Part shown: in pieces, positions 1 through 7,810 of the stretch
Layout of the letters: each line of letters opens with the position of its first letter
How positions within the stretch are numbered: position 1 is the stretch's first letter
NCBI RefSeq assembly: GCF_002204745.1
Contig: NZ_NIRR01000001.1
Location: 372,001-436,000 of the forward strand
Length of the DNA: 64,000 bases
From: Hymenobacter amundsenii
GTDB lineage: Bacteria; Bacteroidota; Bacteroidia; Cytophagales; Hymenobacteraceae
Direction: 5' to 3'
Made by a program: the position numbers and the translations under genes
The notes under the pieces: model-generated
Seen by the model: the letters and a program-made list of their open reading frames with translations, nothing else
What the model was told of the DNA's origin: nothing
Database searches by the model: none

Positions 1-1061
1 ACGCCCTCCCGGCCGCTGTCCAGGAGCTGCTGTTTCTGGGCTTCGGGTACGCGGCGTACTTTGGGCTGAAACCCGAGCGTGTTAATGCTGATAGTGCGGG
101 CCCAATCGGTGGGGCGGGCGGGGTTAAGATTTTCGAGGGCCACCGTGTAAAGGGCTCCGATGTAGGAGCCGAAATCCTGAATGACGTAGGGTGCCAACTG
201 CTGCCGGCCGCCGGGTTGGGCATCAAGGTCAATCTGCTCGGCCCGGTCGAGGCGAATGCCCAGCGTTTCGGGGTTGATAAAAGGGGCCGTGGCTGGCCGA
301 GCTCCCGGGTACGGCGGCGGCGTGGTCAGGTAGCGTGGGTGGTCGAACAAATCGAGCGGGTAGTTGGCCAGCAAGCCCCCATCGACGAGCACTTCCACGG
401 CCTGCTCTTTGGCCGGCTGGCGCACTACCTGGCCCGTGGTGGCATCGAGCAGCACGGCCCGGAAGTAAAGCGGAATACTCATGCTGATGCGCACGGCATC
501 GGCCACGCGCAGGTTGGGGTGGGTTTCGTAGCTGAACACCTGGGCGCACTGCCGGGTGAGGTTGGTGCCGGTGGTGTACAGGTCGCGGTAGCGGGCGGGC
601 TGCTGCTGAGCCAGCGCGTGCAACTGGCCCAGCGTCAGATCGGGCTGCTGGGTCTGGCGGCCCACCAGCTCGGCCAACAGGTTCGTGAAGGCGTCGCCCC
701 GGTACCAGCCGTATTGTTTCAGCAGGCGGGTGCTGCCCCCAAAAAAAATAAGCCGGCCGTCGTTGAGGCGCTGAATGGGCAGCTCGTTGACGATGCAGAT
801 GATGTCGGCGGGGGCGTAGCCCACGGCCAGCAGCGCCGCCTGAATGGCCCCGGCCGAGGTGCCGCCCACCCGCCGCAGGTCGGCCAGCAGCCCCTGGCGC
901 TCCAGTTCGGCCAAGGCCCCGCCGTAGGCAATGCCCCGGATGCCGCCGCCCTCCATCACGAGGTTGCAGTACCGGACGGGGGGTGCAATTGGCTGAGCCC
1001 GCGCGGTTACGGCCAGCCCAAGACTCAGCCCCATCAACACCAAGCGTACTTTTTGCCGCAT
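1..1061 (-). CDS. Patatin-like phospholipase, C-terminus cut by window edge
   Basis: The frame opens with ATG at 1061 and stays open to base 1, so the C-terminus lies outside the window. After a short hydrophobic N-terminus ending near ARAQ (probable signal peptide) come the patatin hallmarks: the oxyanion loop GGGIRG, the nucleophile elbow GTSAG (Gly-x-Ser-x-Gly) and, in the same frame near base 383, the DGG motif with the catalytic Asp of the Ser-Asp dyad. Members hydrolyse acyl esters of lipids. The signal peptide suggests periplasmic or exported activity; the substrate cannot be told. It is transcribed away from the BLUF gene region, with about 250 bases of non-coding sequence upstream. 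Confidence 0.88.
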   Translation of the reverse strand, partial: MRQKVRLVLMGLSLGLAVTARAQPIAPPVRYCNLVMEGGGIRGIAYGGALAELERQGLLADLRRVGGTSAGAIQAALLAVGYAPADIICIVNELPIQRLNDGRLIFFGGSTRLLKQYGWYRGDAFTNLLAELVGRQTQQPDLTLGQLHALAQQQPARYRDLYTTGTNLTRQCAQVFSYETHPNLRVADAVRISMSIPLYFRAVLLDATTGQVVRQPAKEQAVEVLVDGGLLANYPLDLFDHPRYLTTPPPYPGARPATAPFINPETLGIRLDRAEQIDLDAQPGGRQQLAPYVIQDFGSYIGALYTVALENLNPARPTDWARTISINTLGFQPKVRRVPEAQKQQLLDSGREG

Positions 1062-1314
1062 TGCCCGTCGTTTAAAAATGCCCCATAAAACCGCCGCCAG
1101 CGCCGACACTAACAAGGTGCAAAATAGGGCATCTCCGCGTAGCGGATTCACGACCAACAGGCCGGAGATACAAAGACGCGAATTCGCAGCTGGCCCTCGG
1201 GCAAAACCGCACGAACGGCACGGACGATTAAACGCGGATATGCGTTTCTACAGTGGATTGAGGCTCTTGGCCATGAACCCGTTGAAACGTGCTGATAATC
1301 TGAAAGCTCGCCTC

Positions 1315-1752
1315 TCAGCCATCTACCAGCTGGCCTTGGGCAAAGCTGCGCAGCAGCTCCCAAAGCTCGGCGGGCGGGTGGGCGGCAAAGCCGGGAGTGG
1401 CAGCCAGGGACAGAAACCCGGTAGCTTGCTCCAGTGCCGCGGCCTCGACGGGCAGGTAGCCCATACGCCAGTCGGGGAAGGCGCGGGTCGTCAAGGGTTC
1501 GTAGGCCAGGGTGCGGACTTCGCAGTGGCGAGGGTCGGCCTCAATCAGGCTGTAGAGGCGGTCGAGTGCCGGGCCAGGACCTTCGATTACCTGCAGAAAC
1601 CGGCCCTCACTATAGAGCAGCAGCCCACTGATCCGGTGCTGGGCGTTGCGCGAACGAGCTCGGCGCAGCAGCATATCGAGGGCCTCAGGCGTGAATGATT
1701 CGACGGCCTGACTGTGGTACACTAACCGGAATAAAGGACTTGGAAACGGCAT
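1315..1752 (-). CDS. BLUF-domain blue-light sensor protein
   Basis: A 145-residue protein that is almost entirely one BLUF domain (blue light using FAD). The residues that define the photocycle are in place relative to AppA: Tyr12 in RLVYHS, Asn36 in RNAQHRISG, Gln54 in GRFLQVIEG and Trp95 in FPDWRMGY. There is no fused effector domain, so it is a short BLUF protein that must signal by protein contact. No partner gene adjoins it. A TACCTTCT box ends two bases before the ATG, resembling the -7 boxes seen elsewhere here. The domain call is secure; the signalling output is unknown. Confidence 0.9.
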   Translation of the reverse strand: MPFPSPLFRLVYHSQAVESFTPEALDMLLRRARSRNAQHRISGLLLYSEGRFLQVIEGPGPALDRLYSLIEADPRHCEVRTLAYEPLTTRAFPDWRMGYLPVEAAALEQATGFLSLAATPGFAAHPPAELWELLRSFAQGQLVDG

Positions 1753-1873
1753 AGAGAAGGTAAAGCACTTTTTTTTAACTGATAATTCCAGGTATTGGTT
1801 CGTACGGTCGAGCTTAGCACACCTTGCTTCGGGCCAGCCGGCAGCGCCTAAGGCCAGCCGCCGCCAAAGCGGT

Positions 1874-1881
1874 TATCTTTG
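1874..1881 (+). promoter_or_regulatory. Bacteroidota-type -7 promoter box for the threonine dehydrogenase gene
   Basis: TATCTTTG matches the TAnnTTTG -7 consensus exactly and lies 52 bases before the start codon at 1934. No clear -33 element was seen. Confidence 0.55.
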
Positions 1882-1933
1882 TCCTCCTGCCAAGCCCAAC
1901 CCACCCAATTCCCCACCCCTTTTTCTTCTTCCT

Positions 1934-2914
1934 ATGAGCACAAACGTCTCCCCCAGCGGCGAAACCATCCTCGTTATTGGGGCCGGCGGCCAGTTGGGCC
2001 TCGAACTCACCCACGAGCTGCGCCGCCTCTACGGAGCCTCCAATGTAGTAGCCGCCGATGTGCGCATGCCCCAGGACGCCGAGCTCACCCAGGCCGGCCC
2101 CTTCGAGTTGCTCGACGTACTCGACAGCAGCCGCCTGACCGACGTAATGCGCCGCTACAAGCCCACCCAGGTGTACCACCTGGCGGCCCTGCTTTCGGCC
2201 ACGGCCGAGCAGCAGCCCAAGTTTGGCTGGCGCCTGAACATGGACGGCCTGTTCAACGTGCTCGACGCCTCGGTCGATCTGGGCGTACAGCGCGTGTACT
2301 GGCCCAGCTCGATTGCCGTATTCGGCCCCGACACCCCTCGCCAGCATACGCCCCAGCTCACCACCATGAACCCCAATACGGTGTACGGCATCAGTAAGCT
2401 GGCCGGCGAGCAGTGGTGCGAGTGGTACTTCCGCAAGCACAGCCTCGACGTACGCAGCCTGCGCTACCCCGGCCTGATTGGCTACAAGAGCCTGCCCGGC
2501 GGCGGCACCACCGACTACGCCGTCGACATTTACCACAAAGCCGTGGCCGGCGAAGCCTACGAGTGCTTCCTGAAGCAGGACACCTACCTGCCCATGATGT
2601 ACATGCCCGATGCGCTCAAGGCTACCCTCGACCTGATGCACGCGCCCGCCGAGCGCCTGCAGGTACATAACTCCTATAACCTGGGGGCCATGAGCTTCAG
2701 CCCGGCCGAAATTACGGCCAGCATCCAGCGCCACTACCCCGACTTCGCGGTAACCTACCAGCCCGATTCGCGCCAGCAGATTGCCGATTCCTGGCCCGCC
2801 AGCATCGACGATACCCAGGCCCGCCTCGACTGGAACTGGCAGCCCGAGTTCACGCTCGACAAGATGACCGACGATATGCTGCTTCACCTCAAAGAAGCAC
2901 TAGTGCTCAAGTAA
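1934..2914 (+). CDS. NAD-dependent epimerase/dehydratase family L-threonine 3-dehydrogenase
   Basis: A 326-residue extended short-chain dehydrogenase. The Rossmann NAD site is GAGGQLG (Gly16, Gly19, Gly22), followed by Asp42 at the expected adenosine-binding strand. The catalytic set is Ser125/Ser126 (WPSSIAVFG) and Tyr151-x3-Lys155 (YGISK). The pattern RYPGLIGYKSLPGGGTTDYAVDIY is typical of the SDR-type threonine dehydrogenases of Bacteroidota and Cupriavidus, which oxidise threonine to 2-amino-3-oxobutyrate, usually for glycine formation. No 2-amino-3-ketobutyrate ligase gene adjoins it. A generic sugar-nucleotide epimerase is the alternative, but the length and the GGTTDYAVDI segment favour threonine dehydrogenase. 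Confidence 0.82.
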   Translation: MSTNVSPSGETILVIGAGGQLGLELTHELRRLYGASNVVAADVRMPQDAELTQAGPFELLDVLDSSRLTDVMRRYKPTQVYHLAALLSATAEQQPKFGWRLNMDGLFNVLDASVDLGVQRVYWPSSIAVFGPDTPRQHTPQLTTMNPNTVYGISKLAGEQWCEWYFRKHSLDVRSLRYPGLIGYKSLPGGGTTDYAVDIYHKAVAGEAYECFLKQDTYLPMMYMPDALKATLDLMHAPAERLQVHNSYNLGAMSFSPAEITASIQRHYPDFAVTYQPDSRQQIADSWPASIDDTQARLDWNWQPEFTLDKMTDDMLLHLKEALVLK

Positions 2915-2920
2915 GCCTAC

Positions 2921-3412
2921 ATGCTGCTGAGCTTAGGAAGTACTTTACTGTCAGTTGGCTGGTTTGTCGTGCAAATCAGCCTGACTTTCCTGTTTTTTCG
3001 ATTTATATTTCGGATAGCGGTACGCCGGGGTCTGTTGCGCTTTCCTAATCCGTTTCAGCCGGGCTGGAAGCAGCTGCACCAGCAGTACGGAACATCACAG
3101 TTGGTTCGCCCTACTGAATGGATGTCGGGCACTATAGGGGCAGCAAAGTTTGAAAACGGACTGAGATTCAGATTCGAAACCCAGTATTGGGTACTTCAAA
3201 ACATGGATGTATCAGGTTTACTGATTCGAATTCCATATGCCGATATAGAAATCCTGCAAACGCCCGCCCCCTTCCAGGCTACCCACTTAAGCGACACGGA
3301 ATATACACCCGGCATATTTCGGGTTGGGGACGTTAAAATAGAGCTGCCAGCTTACTGGGCGGTTCAGTTGCTTAGATACTTAGCCGCTACCGATGCTTCA
3401 GCTACTGCCTGA
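2921..3412 (+). CDS. Hypothetical membrane-anchored protein
   Basis: A 163-residue protein of unknown family. Residues about 5-33 form one hydrophobic segment followed by basic residues (RIAVRRGLLR), so the rest (about 130 residues, predicted mixed alpha/beta) probably faces the cytoplasm. It starts six bases after the threonine dehydrogenase stop, so the two may be co-transcribed. Its base composition is less GC-rich than its neighbours, which could indicate later acquisition. I recognise no motif. Confidence 0.6.
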   Translation: MLLSLGSTLLSVGWFVVQISLTFLFFRFIFRIAVRRGLLRFPNPFQPGWKQLHQQYGTSQLVRPTEWMSGTIGAAKFENGLRFRFETQYWVLQNMDVSGLLIRIPYADIEILQTPAPFQATHLSDTEYTPGIFRVGDVKIELPAYWAVQLLRYLAATDASATA

Positions 3413-3436
3413 TGTTTGGTTGGTATAAACAACTAC

Positions 3437-3469
3437 ACGCCTCACCTTACCCGGTGGGGCGTCTTTGTT
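3437..3469 (+). terminator. Probable intrinsic terminator after the hypothetical membrane gene
   Basis: ACGCCTCACC (3437-3446) pairs with GGTGGGGCGT (3453-3462) with one wobble pair, and is followed by the T-rich CTTTGTTTT. It lies 25 bases after the preceding stop. Nothing else is seen in the gap 3413-3599. Confidence 0.5.
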
Positions 3470-3599
3470 TTGGCGCCGAAAACCTCTCACTTCCCGACGC
3501 GTTCCTGCTACGCAGCCAAGCTGCCCGAGCAAGAGCACGAGGCACCGGCTTCGCACTATCATTTAGCCCCCGCCGTCCAAATCTCCAACACCCTCCCTC

Positions 3600-4343
3600 A
3601 TGATTGTCAACTACGTGCCTACCGGCTGGCAGATTATTTACCAGCAGGCCCACGCGCTGCTGGCGGCCCAGCTGCTGCACCAGTGGCCCACTGGCCTGCT
3701 GCCCCCCGACCAATGGGTGGGTCTGCTGGCCGCCGCCGCCCAGCACGACGACGAGCAGCCCCACTGGACCGGCCACTACGGCCTGACGCCAGCCGGGGCC
3801 CCGGCCAACTTTACGATGCAACCGTTTTCGCTGGAGCAGGCCACCGGTGTGCTGCGGGCCGCCCGCTTCCAGGGCCGCTGGCGCAGCTTGCTCACCAGTA
3901 TGCACCTGAGTACGCTCTACGAAAGTATGCGGGGCCAGCAGCCAGAAATCGATGCGTTTCTGGATGAGCAGAAAGCCAGTCAGCAGCAGTGGCGGCGGGA
4001 GCTCAAAATCAAAAAAGCCGAGGCCAGCCGCGCCTACGCCTTGCTGCACTGGTGCGACCGGCTCAGCCTAATACTCTGTCGCCACGAAATCCCGGAAATG
4101 GGCCGGGCCCTGGAAATTTATCGGGGCCCCAACGGGCAGACCCACGAGGTGCTTCGGCCCCAGCCCGAGGGCCCACTCGCGGTGCGTCCCTGGCCCTTTA
4201 GTCAGCAGCAGTTTAGCGTGAGCGTGGAGGCCAGTGAGCTGCACCAACTGCAATTCAAAAACGATACTGAGCTGACAGCAGCCCTGCATGCGGCCCCCAT
4301 CACGACCCTGCGCTGGGAGCTGGCGAAGGAACAAGCCGAGTAG
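3600..4343 (+). CDS. DUF3891 family protein
   Basis: A 247-residue soluble protein matching DUF3891: it opens MIVNYVPTGWQIIYQQAHALLAAQL and has the conserved AAAQHDDEQPHW segment near residue 48, followed by a helical region and a terminal beta-rich part. The family function is unknown. The histidines and the HDD group resemble HD-type metal sites, but this is not enough to assign an enzyme. Its last codons and its stop lie inside the left arm of a perfect 30-base inverted repeat shared with the convergent lipoprotein gene. Confidence 0.78.
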   Translation: MIVNYVPTGWQIIYQQAHALLAAQLLHQWPTGLLPPDQWVGLLAAAAQHDDEQPHWTGHYGLTPAGAPANFTMQPFSLEQATGVLRAARFQGRWRSLLTSMHLSTLYESMRGQQPEIDAFLDEQKASQQQWRRELKIKKAEASRAYALLHWCDRLSLILCRHEIPEMGRALEIYRGPNGQTHEVLRPQPEGPLAVRPWPFSQQQFSVSVEASELHQLQFKNDTELTAALHAAPITTLRWELAKEQAE

Positions 4344-4425
4344 CAAAGCACAGCAGCCCCCGCTGCTGAGTGGCCGCCAGGGGCTCCTTCAACAACGGGG
4401 GCTGCTGTGCTTTGCTACTCGGCTT
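4333..4425. terminator. Perfect 30-base inverted repeat between convergent genes (bidirectional terminator)
   Basis: The arms 4333-4362 and 4396-4425 are perfect complements with a 33-base loop. The left arm holds the final codons and TAG stop of the DUF3891 gene; the right arm reaches the stop codon of the convergent lipoprotein gene. It would fold equally in both transcripts. Confidence 0.7.
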
Positions 4426-5248
4426 ACAGTGGCGTAACCGGCTGCGGGTTCTGCATGATGCCGGCGGGCACGGTGGCCGCGGCCGAAACGTGGCCCAGGC
4501 CGCGGCCGTCCTTGCCGTCGGAGCGGTCGGTGGCCAGCATGATGCCGTTGTACTTCTGGTAGCCCGTCCAATGGCGGCGGAAGGCCGGCTGGGCGTCGGT
4601 GGCCTTAGGGAAGTAGGCCCACTCCTCCACCAGCTTGGTTTGGGGGTTGATGAGTACTTCGTACTTGTTGTCGGGCGTGACGCCCACGTTCTTAAAGGTC
4701 ATGTTCAGGACCTCGGCAGCCGTGCCGTCCATCAGCTTGCCCGGGCCCTGGTAGGTGAGCGTAACGCCCGAGTCCTTGAGCTTGTAGGGCATGAGCAGCC
4801 ACCAGGAGTTGTTGACCCAGATGGGGTACATCTTGCCCAACAGCTTCTCGCCCTCGGGCGTGGCCGAAATATCTTGGCCGGCGCGGTAGGCGTGGCCCTG
4901 CTTGGTGGTCAGGTTGTATACGGCCACCAAATCGTCCTTCTGCCAGCGGAAGTCGCCGGTTTGCTTGTCCCAGAGCTGGTAAGAGCCGTCGAGGAAGTCC
5001 CAGCCCAGCAGGCGGGTCTGTTGCCAGGCGGGGTAGCCGCCCATCTGCGCCATTACCTGGTCGGCCAGCGCAATGGCGCGGGCGTCGGAGCCGGCAGCAT
5101 CGAAACCAGCCGCGGCGGGGTAGGAGCCGGGGGCCATGGCGGCAGGCTGCGGCGAGCCAGTGCTGGCCGCTGTTGTGGTACTGGGGGTAGACTGGCAGGC
5201 CGCCACTGAGCCCAGGGCCAGTAGCAGCGAAAAATGGATTACGCGCAT
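4424..5248 (-). CDS. Hypothetical lipoprotein
   Basis: I placed the start at ATG 5248 because it yields a standard lipoprotein signal (MRVIHFSLLLALGSVAAC, lipobox SVAAC); the longer open frame upstream has no signal. The 274-residue product has a Ser/Thr/Pro/Ala-rich linker after the lipidated Cys and then a globular domain of about 210 residues (WDFLDGSYQLWDKQTGDFRW, WLLMPYKLKDSGV, LVEEWAYFP), reminiscent of outer-membrane carrier or LolA-like beta folds. That resemblance is only an impression, and the function is unknown. It is divergent from the YihY gene and convergent with DUF3891. Confidence 0.7.
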   Translation of the reverse strand: MRVIHFSLLLALGSVAACQSTPSTTTAASTGSPQPAAMAPGSYPAAAGFDAAGSDARAIALADQVMAQMGGYPAWQQTRLLGWDFLDGSYQLWDKQTGDFRWQKDDLVAVYNLTTKQGHAYRAGQDISATPEGEKLLGKMYPIWVNNSWWLLMPYKLKDSGVTLTYQGPGKLMDGTAAEVLNMTFKNVGVTPDNKYEVLINPQTKLVEEWAYFPKATDAQPAFRRHWTGYQKYNGIMLATDRSDGKDGRGLGHVSAAATVPAGIMQNPQPVTPL

Positions 5249-5405
5249 CAGTTTTAGAAAAAAGTACAATTCCCCGGCCACCACGTTGCCGCTCCCGGCC
5301 GGTCGGGTTCTTACGCAAAGCAAGCGTATTTAGTCCATCTCAATCAAACGTCCGGCCCAAGTAACGCGTAGTAGCAACAGCTCCATTTTCTCTTTGAACC
5401 CCTGC

Positions 5406-6377
5406 ATGGCTCATCACTATCGTTTTTCTGACGTCGTTGGCATCTTTAAATCATCGGCTAGCGCATTTCTGGCAAACAATTCCTTCCGCCACGCGGCGGC
5501 GCTATCTTATTACACCATCTTCTCGTTGCCGCCGCTGCTGCTCATCGTTATCACGGTAGCTAGCGCCGTGTACGGGGGCGATGCCGTAACGGGGCAGGTG
5601 TACGGGCAGCTGAGCGGCTTCATTGGAGCCGACTCCGCCGAATTTTTGCAAAACAGCATTGCCGAGTTCACCGTTAAGCAGCAGGGTCCTATTTCAACCG
5701 TCATCGGTTTGGGTACGCTCCTCTTCGCCTCCACCACCTTTTTCGTGACACTTCAGGAGAGCATTAACGATATCTGGAACCTGAAAGTGAAGCCCCAAGG
5801 CGTGGGCATCTGGCAGTTTCTTAAGCAGCGTTTCCTCTCGTTTGGCCTTATTCTGAGCGTAGCCCTGCTGCTGCTCATTTCGTTTGTTATCAGCGCCGTG
5901 CTAAGCGTGTTCACGGGGCAGTTGCAACAGTGGTTTCCCGAAATCGGGGTGCTGGCCATCAAGCTGGTCGATTTGCTACTGTCGATTGGCGTCACGACGC
6001 TGCTGTTCGCCCTCATTTACCGCTTCCTGCCCGATGCTATTATTCGCTGGCAGGACGTGGGCGTAGGCGCTTTCATCACGGCCCTGCTTTTCGTGCTGGG
6101 CAAGTTTCTGATTGCCTTCTACATCTCTAAAGCCAGCCCCGGCTCGGCCTTCGGGGCAGCCGGCTCGGCCATCGTGTTGCTGGTCTGGATCAACTACTCC
6201 TCCCTCATCGTGTTCTTCGGGGCCGAGTTCACCCAGGAATTCGCTGATGCCTTCGGCCAGCGGGTGCAGCCCAAAGCCCACGCCGTTCGCACCGAAACCC
6301 GCGAAATCCCGCCCGAGGAGGACGAAGCTGCCATTGCCACCGGCCGGCCTCATTCGCAGGGTAGCTGGCGCAAGTAG
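5406..6377 (+). CDS. YihY/BrkB family inner-membrane protein
   Basis: A 323-residue polytopic protein. The N-terminal part contains the family signature FRHAAALSYYTIFSLPPLLL, then several hydrophobic segments and the closing AIVLLVWINYSSLIVFFGAEFT, which is diagnostic of the YihY/BrkB (UPF0761) family. Older databases call the family ribonuclease BN, but that activity is not supported; members are membrane proteins of uncertain function. I prefer ATG 5406 over the in-frame TTG 5394. The TAG stop is the first unit of a 7-base tandem array. Confidence 0.85.
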   Translation: MAHHYRFSDVVGIFKSSASAFLANNSFRHAAALSYYTIFSLPPLLLIVITVASAVYGGDAVTGQVYGQLSGFIGADSAEFLQNSIAEFTVKQQGPISTVIGLGTLLFASTTFFVTLQESINDIWNLKVKPQGVGIWQFLKQRFLSFGLILSVALLLLISFVISAVLSVFTGQLQQWFPEIGVLAIKLVDLLLSIGVTTLLFALIYRFLPDAIIRWQDVGVGAFITALLFVLGKFLIAFYISKASPGSAFGAAGSAIVLLVWINYSSLIVFFGAEFTQEFADAFGQRVQPKAHAVRTETREIPPEEDEAAIATGRPHSQGSWRK

Positions 6378-6429
6378 CTGTTAGCTGTTAGCTGTTAGCT
6401 GTTAGCTGTTAGCTGTTAGCTGTTAGCTG
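6375..6429 (+). repeat. 7-base tandem repeat TAGCTGT, seven full copies plus a partial one
   Basis: The unit TAGCTGT repeats without interruption from the stop codon of the YihY gene, whose TAG is the first three bases of copy 1. A change in copy number would therefore not alter the protein. The same unit occurs at 46914-46939, also starting at a stop codon. Confidence 0.95.
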
Positions 6430-6537
6430 AAAAAACGTCATTGAGCGCAAAGTGAAAAATCCCGCGTGCGAATAGTTGAAATAATCCTCAACTATTCGCA
6501 CGCGGGATTTTTCGCTTTGCGCTCAATGACGTTTTTT
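6430..6537. repeat. 50-base inverted repeat with one mismatch
   Basis: The arms 6430-6479 and 6488-6537 are complementary except for one position, with an 8-base loop. The ends are A6/T6 runs, so the hairpin can terminate transcription of both the YihY gene and the convergent rlmN. The arm begins with CGTCATTGAGCGC, loosely related to the other intergenic palindromes in the window. Confidence 0.9.
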
Positions 6538-6557
6538 GACTGAATGAAGGCCTGTTA

Positions 6558-7637
6558 CTAGCTGCTAACGGCCTCTTCCGGCTTCTGCTTCACGGCCAGC
6601 TGCCCGCAGGCAGCGTCAATGTCTTTACCGCGGCTGCGGCGCAGGTTGGTTTGCACGCCCCGGTCGGCCAAGTACTTGTGGAAGGCCATCAGCTTGGCCT
6701 CGCCGGTATTCTTGTAATCGGCGTTTTCGATGGGGTTGTACTCGATCAGGTTCACCTTACAGGGCAGCCACTTCGAAATCTGGAACAGCTCCTCGGCATC
6801 CTGAAGCGTGTCGTTGAAGCTCTCGAACACGATGTATTCGTAGGTGACCTTGCGGCCGGTGGCCTGGTGGTAGTACTTCAGGGCCTCTTCCAACGCCGCC
6901 AGTGAGTTGGCTTCGTTGATGGGCATGATTTCGTTGCGCTTGGTGTCGTTGGGCGCATGCAGGCTCAGGGCCAGATTGGCCTTCACGCCATCGTCGGCCA
7001 GCTTTTTAATCATTTTGGCGATGCCGGCCGTGCTGATGGTGATGCGGCGCGGCGCCATGTTCAGACCATCGGGGGCCGTGATGCGCTCAATGCTCTTGAC
7101 CACGTTGGCGTAGTTGAGCAACGGTTCGCCCATGCCCATATACACGATGTTGGTAAGCGGCGTGCCGTACTGGCTCTCGCACTGCTCCCGGATACGCACT
7201 ACCTGATCGTAGATTTCGGCCGCGTCGAGGTTGCGCTTGCGGTCCATGTAGCCCGTCGCGCAGAACTTACACGTGAGCGAGCAGCCCACCTGCGACGAGA
7301 TGCAGGCCGTCATGCGGGTATCGTGCGGAATAAGTACGCCTTCCACCACATTGCCATCGTAGAGCCGAAACGCCGATTTAATGGTGCCGTCGGTGCTGAG
7401 TTGCTGGTCCTGTACCTGCACGCCATTGATGACGAAATAACGGGCCAGTAGCTCGCGGGTGGCCAGGCTGATGTTATTCATTTCCTCGAACGTGCCCGCC
7501 GTATTCTTCCACAGCCACTCGCTCACCTGCTTGGCGCGGAAGGGCTTCTCGCCGTGCTCCACCATAAAGGTCTTGAGCTCGTCGGGGCTGAGTTTGCGAA
7601 TATCGCGCTTGGAAATTACGGGCAAGTCAATCATCAT
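6558..7637 (-). CDS. rlmN: 23S rRNA/tRNA adenine-C2 methyltransferase RlmN
   Basis: A radical-SAM methyltransferase that makes 2-methyladenosine at 23S rRNA A2503 and in some tRNAs. The 359-residue protein has the cluster motif Cys119-x3-Cys123-x2-Cys126 (CSLTCKFC), the GMGEPLLN motif, the SLHAPND segment, and the C-terminal catalytic Cys in DIDAACGQLA. I chose ATG 7637, just after a promoter box, over an upstream TTG that overlaps the box. The length is standard. It is convergent with the YihY gene across a long hairpin. Confidence 0.97.
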   Translation of the reverse strand: MMIDLPVISKRDIRKLSPDELKTFMVEHGEKPFRAKQVSEWLWKNTAGTFEEMNNISLATRELLARYFVINGVQVQDQQLSTDGTIKSAFRLYDGNVVEGVLIPHDTRMTACISSQVGCSLTCKFCATGYMDRKRNLDAAEIYDQVVRIREQCESQYGTPLTNIVYMGMGEPLLNYANVVKSIERITAPDGLNMAPRRITISTAGIAKMIKKLADDGVKANLALSLHAPNDTKRNEIMPINEANSLAALEEALKYYHQATGRKVTYEYIVFESFNDTLQDAEELFQISKWLPCKVNLIEYNPIENADYKNTGEAKLMAFHKYLADRGVQTNLRRSRGKDIDAACGQLAVKQKPEEAVSS

Positions 7638-7641
7638 AGCG

Positions 7642-7649
7642 CAAAGATA
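7642..7649 (-). promoter_or_regulatory. -7 promoter box of rlmN, suggesting a leaderless transcript
   Basis: TATCTTTG on the minus strand, exactly TAnnTTTG, ends four bases before the rlmN ATG. Transcription would start at or next to the start codon. Confidence 0.6.
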
Positions 7650-7783
7650 CAACGCGCGAGGCAGTTGGGTTCCTTAGCGGCAGCTGCTTTAGCCTGAACT
7701 GGCTGGTTGCCCTATACCTGCCCACCAGCTCAGGTCACGGCTCAGGCGCCCGTTTACTCTACGGCCGGTTGGGGCGAAGCCCG

Positions 7784-7790
7784 TACCTTG
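7784..7790 (+). promoter_or_regulatory. -7 promoter box before the large membrane protein gene
   Basis: TACCTTG lies 20 bases before ATG 7811. It also argues against the in-frame TTG at 7769 as the start. Confidence 0.4.
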
Positions 7791-7810
7791 GGCTCGCAAA
7801 CTCCTCCCGC

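Noticed and set aside
1814..2887. A 357-codon minus-strand frame opposite the threonine dehydrogenase
   Set aside because: Antisense shadow without domains; the plus-strand gene has a promoter box and complete SDR motifs.
5394..5405. TTG start for the YihY gene
   Set aside because: An ATG follows four codons later and gives a normal N-terminus for the family.
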